Assembly (NCBI GenBank): GCA_027365835.1
Contig: DAHXLU010000016.1
Span: forward strand, 1-6,076
Source: JAJZMA01 sp021850405
GTDB lineage: Bacteria; Chloroflexota; Dormibacteria; Aeolococcales; Aeolococcaceae
Reading direction: 5' to 3'
DNA: 6,076 bases
The notes under the pieces are model-generated. The model was given only the letters and a program-made list of their open reading frames with translations, searched no databases and had not been told where the DNA came from. The position numbers were made by a program, and so were the translations under genes. Shown here piece by piece: positions 1 through 6,076 of this stretch (the stretch's first letter is position 1; every line of letters starts with the position of its first letter).

Positions 1-3000
1 GGCTGGGTCATGCTCAGGCGCTGGTTGCTGCCGTTGTACGTATAGGAGAGTGTCCCTTGCGGTCCAGCCACCCCCGTCACGTTCCCCGCCGCATCGTAGG
101 TTGTGGTGGTGGCGGTCCCGGTGCTACCTGTTCCGGTCGTACCGGTTCCGGCACTGCCGGTCATGGATGTCTGCTCATTGAGGGCGTTGTAGCCGTATGT
201 CGTCGTCTGGTCCGGGTAGCTGACCTGCACCAGGTTTCCGTTCGCGTCGTAGCTGTTGGTGCGTGTTATTCCGGCCGGGTTGGTGCTCCCCGTCAGCTGC
301 CCCGCCAGGTTGTACGTGTTGGTGGTCACCCTGCCTCCCGGCTGGGTCATGGCCGCAACATTCCCCAGCGCATCGTAGGTGTAGGAGGTCACCTGTCCAT
401 CCGGGTTGGTAACCGAGACTGGTTCCCCCGCCGCATCAAAAGAGGTCGTCACCACCCCACCAAGCGCATCTGTGATGCTCGTCTGCTCGCCCACCGCGTT
501 GTACCCATATGCTGTTGTATGCCCATTGGCGTCAGTCACCCCGGTGAGGTTCCCGGCAGCATCGTAGGTGTAGCTCGTGACGTTGCCAAGCCCGTCGGTC
601 ACAGAGGCGCGCTGTCCCATCTTTGTGTAGCCATACGTCGTCGTCACCCCCGAGGGCAGCACAGTAGCAGTCAGCTCACCTGCCGCGTTGTAGTGACTTT
701 GCGTTGTCTCCCCGGCACCACTGGTAACGCTCACCTGCCGCCTGGCGGCGTCATACCCGTAGGTTGTGGTCACCCCAGCCCCACTCGTCACACTCACCTG
801 GTTACCTACAGCGTCATACCCGTACCGCGTCACATGGCCCAGTGGATCTGTAACAGAGGCCACCTGACCATCTGCGGTGTACGCTGTTGTTGTCACCCCG
901 CCCTGCGCATCGGTGACACTCACCTGCTGTCCCAGTGCGTCATACCCATAGCGCGTCGTGGCTCCCATGGGATCTGTAACACCAGTGAGCTGCATATCAG
1001 CGTTGTACGTCCGCACCGTCGTCTGCCCGAGCGCACTGGTACTGCTCGTCTGGGCGCCATTGGCGTCATACCCAAAACTCTCCACCCCACCATTGGGAAG
1101 GGTCGTCGTTGCGAGATTGCCCGCAGCATCGTAGGTATGGCGCGTCACCCGCCCCAGCGGGTCGGTCACACTTGTGAGCTGCCCCAGACCGGAATAGCCA
1201 TAACTGGTCGTCTGGGAAAGGGCATTGGTCACACTCGCCTGCCTGCCATCTGCAGTGTAGGTATAGCTCGTGGTGTGTCCCAGCGGGTCAGTCACGCTCG
1301 TCACCTGCCCGGCTCCGTCATACCCGTACGTCGTCACCCCACCTGCCGCATCCGTCACCGTCGCCACCTTGCCCAGAGAGTTGTACGTGTATGCCGTCAC
1401 CCTCCCAAGAGCGTCTGTGCGACTGGTCAGCTGGGAAGCTGGGGACCAGGTGTACCTGGTTGTCTGGTTGTCCCCATTGGTGTAGCTGGTCTCATTGCCC
1501 GCCGCGTCGTACGTGGCGCTGGTGGTATGCCCCAGAGGGTCGGTCACAGATGTCAGGTTCCCCGCCCCGTTGTAGCCATACGTCCACACTCTTCCCAGCG
1601 GGTCGGTACGGGCAATCACGTTCCCCTTTGCGTTGTACTGGTAGCTAGTCACCCCTCCTGCCGCATCCGTCGCGGTTACCAGATTGCCCGCAGCGTCATA
1701 CCCGTAACTCGTCACGTTTCCCAGCGCATCTGTGACACTGAGCGGCTCCCCAAAACCGTTATATGTAGCTCTTGTGGTCTGCCCTCCAGGCAACGTCAGC
1801 GATGTGATGTCTCCTGCAGCGTCGTACGTCGCACTCCACGTGTGCCCCGCAGGATCTGTCCTTGTCAGCTGGTGCCCGCCTGTGTCGTACGTGGCAGTGG
1901 TGGTGAGGACATGCCCCCCTGTGTGCTGGGCCTGCGAGATGAGGTCCCCTTGCGCATCAAAGGTGTCTACTGTGGTGAGCTGCCCCGAAGGATCTGTCAC
2001 CGTCTGCTGGCGCGCCCCCACATTGTTGCTCACACTGGTCGTGTTGCCGTTGGCATCCGTTATCGTCGAAAGCCGCCCACCAGCGGTGTACGTCATGCTC
2101 TGGAACGGCCGTGTCTGCCCAGCACCAGTTGTACTGAGCAGATGGTGTGCTGCATCGTAGGTGTTGGTCACCACATTTCCATTCGGGTCGGTCACAGTTG
2201 CCAGGTTGCCCGCCGCATCGTATGTGTACTGCATCGTCTGGCCAGCATCCGGCCCCTGGATCTGCGTTATCCGGCCCTGGGCATCCCTTGTGAAGGTTAT
2301 CGAGGGACCGTTTGAGGAATGGATCCCACCACTGCCCACCGTGAGCGTATTGCCGTTGGGGTCGGTCTCACTCACAAGCCCGGTCACAGTATTCAGCACA
2401 TACCTCACACCGTCATGGGCAGTCAGCACAAACTGGGTCGGATTCACCACCCCCCCAGAGCTGTTGTACAGATTCCCGTCAAAGGCATAATTGGCTGCCT
2501 GGTCCCCCTGCACCTGCAGGGTGGAGGTGGTGTTGGTCCCCGGACGCGCCGTGAACGCTGTTGTCCCCTGCGTATACAGCAGCATGGACCCTGCGTTGGG
2601 TGTGAAGTTGAACACCTCGCTATGCCCATCCGGCCAGGTGACAGTCACAAAGTGCGGGGTCGAAGAGGCGTAGGCATAAAAGCAGAAGCCAAAGATGCAG
2701 CTGGTCGGGTACTCACTCCATCCACCCTCTCCCAGCGGCCTGTTGCTGCTTACAGTAAAGTCCGACACCGACACATGCCACCCATACCCAAAATCCCCGG
2801 ATGTGTTCGCCTGGTAGCTGTCGTACGTGCGCAACACCTGCATCGGTAATCCCGCAACCGGGATACTCATGTCCTGGTAGGTCACCGTGTAACGCCCCAG
2901 CTTCAGATTCCCCGTCACCGCCACAGTGGTCGTTACGCTCTGTACCCCACCCCCACTCGCTGTTGCCGTAATCGCTATTGCGTAGGTGCCATTGGCCAGG

Positions 3001-6000
3001 ACAGTGGGGTCAAAGGTCGCAAGGGCCGCTGGCGCTGCGGGCGGAGGACCACTCCCACTTGCAACTGTCACCGGGGCTGTATTGCCTGCCACCGCCTGGT
3101 AGGTGACACCCCACGACGCTATCGTCTGGCCAGATGGCGCAGAGATGGTGGCGGTCACCGGTACCGGTGCTGTCACCACCGACCCATCCACCGGCGCTCC
3201 CGCTGTAATGGTGGGCGGCGGCGCAGCAGATGACCCGCCACTCCCGTACACCCAGGTGATGTTCACCTCGTTGGAAACCGCCGGGGCGCCATCCACCACC
3301 GCGCCCGCCACCACCGCATCTGTCCCAGCACTGCTGCCCGCATACCGGAACGTCGCAATACCCGCAGCATTGGTGGTCACTGTCGCCTGCTGGGTGTTCA
3401 CACCCCCCACATTTACCGTCACCGGCAATCCCGCAAGTGGCTGCCCCCCAGCCCCAATAGCATCTACACTGAGCGGCACCGGCTGACCCACCGTCTGGGG
3501 CGCCTCAGTCGCAGGAGAAAGCGTGATATTTCCTGCAGGGGGCACCCCGTGCCCACTTGCTGTCGTAGCCATGGTGAGCGCAAGCCCACCTCCACAGCAC
3601 TCAGAGTAGTCCACCTCGTACGGATAACTTCCCGCATGCGGAAAATACACAGTCACCTGGTTGCCCACAGCGGCCGTGGGTACGTTGTACCCACCCATCA
3701 CCGGGTAGCCCTCAAGAATGCTCTTGCCACTCACAGGCGGATTTACGTTGACCCCACCTGCCGCTACAGCGCCTCCCCCCACCCCGACAAAGAACCCATC
3801 ATCATCGTAGAAATTGAACGTCTGGTTGCCCGCTGCCGCCACCAGCAGCGTTCCTGTAAAGATGGCGTTGAACGTGTACAGGTTGCCCACCCCTGCCTGC
3901 TGGCCGTTGCCCTGCGCCACCACCGTCCCAGAAAAATTCCCCGCCACATCTGTCGTAACATCCACAAACGGCCGGCTGTTGGGGTTGACCCCACTGTTGT
4001 TCCCTGGAATCGTCCCCGCAGGTGGATTGAAATCTATTGTCGGCACTGTCATCGTGAACGCAGGGGTCGCAGTTGCTGACACGTCCACTGAGCCTGCTCC
4101 ATCGCTGGCATAAAAGCGCGCTGTTACCGCAGTCGTCGCCACCGGCTCCACCGGCGTCACCCAGCTCACCGTTACCGTGTTCGACTGCAGCGACGATGAC
4201 ATGCTGGCAAAGGCAACTGCCTGGAGCGTATCTGTCCCGTTGTGGGTACCACTGTCAGCAAAGGTGGCAACCCCCACCCTATTGGTCGTCGCAGTTCCCA
4301 CCTGCGGGTTGGCACCGGTTACCGTAAACCTCACCACCTGCCCCACAACCGGCACCCCCGCAGCATCCGTCAGTGTCGCAGTGAGCGCCTGGGTCGTCCC
4401 GGTCACATCCGGTCCCGACACCGCCGGAGCAAGCAGCAGATGGTCCCCTGCCGACGACCCTGTTACCTGGGTCGTAAAACTGGCCGACACCGGACCATAC
4501 CTGTTGCCGTTGGCATCCTGCCAGGTCACCGACGCGGTGTCGGTCAAAGGACCAGCTTCCTGGTTCGCCGGAATGGAATAACTCGCCAGGGCTGTGGCGG
4601 ATGCAGCCGCTGCCAGGGACGTGGGCACCCCGGTGACCGGAAGGGCGGTTCCATCCGGCAGGGTGTCGCTCACCAGAAGTGGAGATGCGATGGCTTCTCC
4701 ACTGTTGGTGAGATGAATCGCATACGTCGCAGTACTCCCCGCCGCTGCCCTCACCGGCCCACTCTTGCTCACTCCCGCAATTGGCACCTGCTCAGTCACC
4801 CTCACCGGAGGCGCGCTCGCGGTCACCACACCTGGCCCCGCACCAGCACCGGTAGCACCGGTAGCACCGGTTGAACCGGTTGAACCGGTGGCTGTCGCCG
4901 ACGCCGTCAGCACACTCCCATCCACCGCAGCAAGCCGCGCCAGGTATGCGGCATCTGTCTCTCCACTCCCCCTGCCCGCCACCACCGGCACGGTATACGG
5001 GCTAGTCACCCGCACCGACGCCCCAGGGGCAATCTGCGCAAGACCACTTTCTGTACTGTCGTCCAGGGTGACTGGAGAGCCGGTTGGTGGCGTAAGCACC
5101 ACGCTTGCCCCGGTGATGTCTCCCGACACCCTCCCATCCAGCAACTGGCAATATTCTGTGTTAACGGTGTCCTGCTGCCCAGTCCCCCCCGTCTGGCCCC
5201 CCGGCAGCAGCTCCACATGGAACTGGCTTCGCATCTGGGCCACATCCGCCGGGTTCAGCAGGAATTTCTCCTGGGTTGCTGTCAACGCGGCAGTCGCTGT
5301 AAAACTCCAGCTCGCAGTAGCACCTGCAGCAACCTGCGTCCCGGCAATTCCCGACCCCGAGCTGGGGTATGTCACCCCGCTCTCTGCTACCGGAGTTGCG
5401 GCAAAGGTCAGTCCGGCACCCGGCAAGGGGGGCTGCACCAGGCTGTACCCGGCAATGGTGGCTCCTGTGCCCACAAGCCCCGGCCAGCCACTTTGCGTCT
5501 CCCCATGGGTTGACCCAGCCACACACGTACCTGTCGCCGCTGTGGCCAGCACATCACTGTACCCCGCCACCACTGCAGACGTGGCATTCGGGTTGAACAC
5601 AGATACCCTACCGCTGTACCGCAGCAGTGCCCCACTGTTGGTGACCGTTGCTGTGTAGGTCACCACATCACGGGGAATGGCGGTCGTGTGGTCGGCAGCC
5701 AGGGAAAGCCCCATCTGTGGGGTGAGAGTGGCGCCACTCACTGTCTGCCCCGCCTGCACATTGTCGATGATGACTGTGCCCCCACCACTCAGCCGCACCG
5801 ACCCCACCACCACCGGATCTCCAATCCGCCACTCCTGCGCCCCAGAACCCCCCAACTCCCCCGACACCGCATATACCGCACCCCCCAGATACCGCTCGTT
5901 CGGCGTCGCAGATCCAGTCGATGTCAGCACCGCAGGATCTGTCCGGGACGCAAACACACTCACCCCCGCGTACGGCCCACTTCCCGGTGACCCAAGGTTC

Positions 6001-6076
6001 ACCACGCTTTTGCCAGAAAAGCTCATCCCGCTGCTTCCCGAAAGAAACAGCGTCACCCCGCTCCCCGTAAGCACCG
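1..6076 (-). CDS. Giant modular RHS/YD-repeat surface protein, internal fragment open at both ends
   Basis: The frame with codons ending at positions 6074, 6071 and so on is open for 2,024 codons, and every part of it reads as recognisable extracellular-type protein. The order is a TadG-like beta region, DUF11, a Gly-x-Thr linker, DUF11, Big_1, a PA14-like domain, Big_1, an Ig-like domain, the RHS N-terminal region and about 36 YD repeats. The protein is rich in Thr, Gly, Ala, Ser and Val and very poor in Lys and Cys, as expected for a secreted beta-sheet protein. No transmembrane segment or signal peptide is visible, but the true N-terminus is outside the window beyond position 6076. The stop codon lies beyond position 1. 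In-frame ATG codons exist, but no upstream stop or domain boundary supports a start inside the window. RHS proteins usually act as cell-surface or secreted polymorphic toxins, but the toxin-bearing C-terminus is absent here, so a toxin role is inference only. The RHS assignment is very secure; the overall function is not. Confidence 0.96.
3..2303 (-). repeat. YD-repeat array, about 36 units of 21 residues (63 bp), continuing past position 1
   Basis: From residue 1258 onward the protein is an unbroken run of YD repeats of the form VTSYTYDAAGNLTSVTDPLG. I count about 36 units. The sixteen units from 1841 down to 834 are each exactly 21 residues (63 bp). On both sides the lengths drift between 20 and 22, and the first few units (2303-1842) are more degenerate, with some lacking the Tyr-Asp pair. 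YD repeats build the wall of the RHS shell, a hollow beta-structure that encloses a C-terminal domain in toxin complexes and polymorphic toxins. The conserved end of the RHS core, with its autoproteolysis motif, is not reached before position 1. In the plus strand the same array appears as repeats of atcgtaggt- or gtcatacccgta-like cores. Confidence 0.95.
111..161 (-). repeat. Gly-Thr-rich simple-sequence insert within the YD array
   Basis: In the coding frame this reads TGSAGTGTTGTGSTGTA, splitting a YD unit that otherwise ends at NEQTSM and resumes at TTTTYDAAGNV. The DNA is built from short accggt/tccggt-type units. It adds about 14 residues compared with a normal 21-residue repeat spacing. 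The unit composition resembles the Gly-x-Thr linker at 4830-4892. In the RHS shell it would probably form a surface loop. It may vary in length between strains because the repeats are short. Confidence 0.75.
2304..2912 (-). other. RHS N-terminal strand region (entry to the YD-repeat shell)
   Basis: This covers residues 1055-1257. It opens with NLKLGRYTVTYQDMSIPV, followed by GLPMQVLRTYDS and then DFGYGWHVSV. The I-P-V-x-G-x-P-x-x-x-x-RTYDS and FGYGW motifs are the signature of the start of the RHS/TcC-type beta-shell. Later landmarks are VTWPDGHSEVFNF, YAFDGNLYN, FVLTAHDGVRYVLN and TDPNGNTLTV, in the usual order leading into YD repeats. An insert near residues 1123-1139 reads TSCIFGFCFYAYASS; it is aromatic-rich and has a Cys-x4-Cys pair (Cys1126 and Cys1131). 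In solved RHS and TcC structures this region begins the spiral of beta-strands that closes one end of the shell. Identification is secure. Confidence 0.9.
2913..3212 (-). other. Ig-like domain of the type found just before RHS repeats
   Basis: This covers residues 955-1054. It begins PTITAGAPVDGSVVTAPVPV, has a middle strand SGQTIASWGVTYQAV and a late motif LATFDPTVLANGTYAIAITA, then ends TVAVTG. The order (I-P-x-x-G-x-V-TAP, then W/Y-x-V-x-Y, then FDPT-L-NGTY-I-x-x-x-A) matches the Ig-like module that commonly sits immediately upstream of the RHS entry strand in large bacterial RHS proteins. It is followed without a gap by the NLKLGRYTVTYQDMSIPVAG strand of the RHS region, which supports the boundary. 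Its role is probably structural. A proline-rich loop (SGSGPPPAAPAA) interrupts it. Confidence 0.7.
3243..3533 (-). other. Big_1 (invasin/intimin-type) Ig-like domain 2
   Basis: This covers residues 848-944. It starts NITLSPATEAPQTVGQPVPL and carries the characteristic GQPLAGLPVTVNVGGVNTQQ, then ATVTTNAAGIATFRYAG, then SSAGTDAVVAG, ending in VSNEVNITWVYG. The ATVTT-x-A-x-G-x-ATF-x-Y-x-G and AGTD series is typical of Big_1-type repeats. It shares the domain plan of domain 1 at 4158-4442 but has clearly diverged, so the pair is old. A short SGGSSAAPPP linker joins it to the next Ig-like domain. Confidence 0.8.
3561..4142 (-). other. PA14-like domain with DDDG and vicinal Cys-Cys motifs
   Basis: This covers residues about 645-838. 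It starts with TARFYASDG, continues through FVDVTTDVAGNFSGTVVAQG to a strand-rich core, and has three clear landmarks. These are FNFYDDDGFFVG at residues 773-784, EGYPVMGGYN, and PYEVDYSECCGGGLALTM at residues 818-835. The aromatic-acidic loop after a hydrophobic strand (F-x-F-x-D-D-D-G-F-F) and the late PYEVDY strand fit the PA14/GLEYA-like beta-barrel fold, in which paired acidic residues often bind calcium for carbohydrate recognition. Sugar binding is therefore a reasonable inference, not shown. The adjacent Cys826-Cys827 pair is unusual in a protein with so few cysteines. It is the best candidate here for a ligand-binding head within the stalk. Placement in the strict PA14 family is less sure than the general fold. 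Confidence 0.65.
4158..4442 (-). other. Big_1 (invasin/intimin-type) Ig-like domain 1
   Basis: This covers residues 545-639. It begins HLLLAPAVSGPDVTGTTQAL and contains the hallmark series TATLTDAAGVPVVGQVVRFT, then GTATTNRVGVATF, then a GTDTLQA strand, ending in NTVTVSWV. The DAxGxPV-G-x-V-FT and A-T-x-x-GVATF motifs are the core of bacterial Ig-like domain 1, known from invasin and intimin, where tandem copies form an extended rod. Here it probably serves as a stalk module. It lies directly between DUF11 domain 2 and the PA14-like domain. Confidence 0.8.
4464..4802 (-). other. DUF11-type stalk domain 2
   Basis: This covers residues about 425-537. It is a clean DUF11 unit: an entry strand GVSKSGPVRAAAGSTATYAI, then HLTNSGEA, then LVSDTLPDGT, and a final ASVTWQDANGN motif before FTTQV. 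The combination of KSGP, AGxTATY, LTNxG, VxDTLPxG and DTASVTW is diagnostic of the DUF11 conserved repeat domain, an Ig-like beta-sandwich in secreted and cell-wall proteins. It most likely spaces the functional domains away from the cell surface. It follows the Gly-x-Thr linker directly and is followed by a Big_1 domain with almost no gap. Confidence 0.8.
4830..4892 (-). repeat. Collagen-like Gly-x-Thr linker encoded by 9-bp tandem repeats
   Basis: On the plus strand, 4848-4892 holds five imperfect 9-bp units: accggtagc twice, accggttga twice, then accggtggc. In the coding frame they give G-S-T, G-S-T, G-A-T, G-A-T, followed by G-A-G-A-G-P-G (residues about 397-415). Glycine falls at every third position, as in collagen, but the tract is too short to form a triple helix with confidence. 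It separates DUF11 domain 1 from DUF11 domain 2 and most simply acts as a flexible hinge. Unit number may vary by slipped-strand copying, because 9-bp changes keep the frame. Confidence 0.85.
4893..5717 (-). other. DUF11-type stalk domain 1, with a long divergent insert
   Basis: This covers residues about 120-394. The entry strand contains AIPRDVVTYTATVTNSG, which has the typical DUF11 form (a polar start, then V-TYT-TVTN-G). DUF11 domains are Ig-like modules repeated in bacterial surface proteins. After this start the domain runs well beyond the length of a single DUF11 unit. It includes a second beta set (GATASWSFTATA near residue 255), a charged stretch with FLLNPADVAQMRSQF, and a later strand set near TLDDSTESGLAQIAPG. 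There are two cysteines, Cys184 and Cys309, which could form a disulfide outside the cell. There may be two or three beta-sandwich modules here; I can only name the first with confidence. Confidence 0.6.
5760..6074 (-). other. Gly/Ser-rich beta region resembling the C-terminal part of TadG-like (Flp pilus assembly-related) proteins
   Basis: This covers residues 1-105. It alternates short hydrophobic strands with Gly/Ser turns: GVTLFLSGSSG, then SVVNLGSPGSGPYAGVSVFA, then YLGGAVYAVSGELGGSG, ending in GGGTVIIDN. From memory, the order (a GVT-hydrophobic strand, a V-NL strand, SGPYAG followed by a hydrophobic stretch, later GAVY and a final strand) resembles the beta-rich domain at the end of many TadE/TadG-like proteins of GC-rich bacteria. 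If that is right, the missing N-terminus could carry a TadG-like membrane segment that anchors the protein. It could also be a generic right-handed beta-helix or low-complexity beta region. The identification rests on remembered family patterns and is moderate at best. Confidence 0.4.

Noticed and set aside
3..2303. 63-bp repeated pattern as a CRISPR array or a DNA-level satellite
   Set aside because: There are no identical repeats separated by unique spacers; the repeat is a diverged protein-coding YD repeat with a conserved reading frame.
57..2315. Plus-strand open frame of 752 codons as a real repeat protein
   Set aside because: It is exactly opposite the YD-repeat codons, its 21-residue period is the mirror of that array, its composition (high Arg, His, Cys) is not that of a known family, and the minus frame is unmistakably RHS.
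3103..4113. Several plus-strand frames of 76-176 codons opposite the Big_1 and PA14-like domains
   Set aside because: All are antisense to coherent domain sequence in the minus frame and lack recognisable motifs of their own.
4846..4892. Palindromic accggt units as an operator or recombination site
   Set aside because: The short inverted motif follows from Thr-Gly codons in frame within a large coding region; nothing nearby suggests a regulatory role.
4765..5658. Plus-strand open frame of 297 codons, Pro/Val/Ala-rich, as a secreted protein
   Set aside because: It overlaps the DUF11 domains and the Gly-x-Thr linker on the minus strand; its PVAPVEPV run is simply the complement of the 9-bp linker repeats.
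5990..6076. An in-frame ATG near the high-coordinate end as the start of the gene
   Set aside because: The frame is already open and domain-like before it, with no stop upstream in the window and no ribosome binding site or signal peptide.

Overview
The window is the inside of one very large protein-coding gene on the minus strand. Read from position 6074 down to position 3, one frame stays open for 2,024 codons with no stop. Neither the start codon nor the stop codon lies in the window. I translated the whole frame by hand and it reads as a modular, probably exported, surface protein ending in an RHS/YD-repeat region. Residue numbers below count from the first complete codon (6074-6072), so they are fragment numbers, not true protein numbers. 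I see no RNA gene, promoter, terminator, CRISPR array, insertion sequence or second gene.

Layout from N- to C-terminus (high to low coordinates): a glycine/serine-rich beta region resembling the C-terminal part of TadG-type proteins (6074-5760); a DUF11-type stalk domain with a long insert (5717-4893); a collagen-like Gly-x-Thr linker (4892-4830); a second, cleaner DUF11 domain (4802-4464); a Big_1/invasin-type Ig domain (4442-4158); a PA14-like domain with acidic and Cys-Cys motifs (4142-3561); a second Big_1 domain (3533-3243); an Ig-like module of the kind that precedes RHS repeats (3212-2913); the RHS N-terminal strand region with its RTYDS and FGYGW motifs (2912-2304); and about 36 YD repeats (2303-3), still continuing at the window edge.

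The likely logic, by family knowledge and inference, is that the N-terminal half is an extended adhesive stalk that presents or anchors the protein outside the cell, while the YD repeats form a beta-shell (RHS cocoon) that normally encloses a variable C-terminal domain. That domain, and any immunity gene, would lie beyond position 1 and cannot be judged here.

The organism is a fairly GC-rich bacterium (about 60% by eye). The domain mix is reminiscent of very large RHS proteins in Chloroflexota (for example Ktedonobacteria-like soil bacteria) or other GC-rich soil phyla, but this is a weak guess. The long plus-strand open frames, including one of 752 codons at 57-2315, are antisense shadows of this gene.
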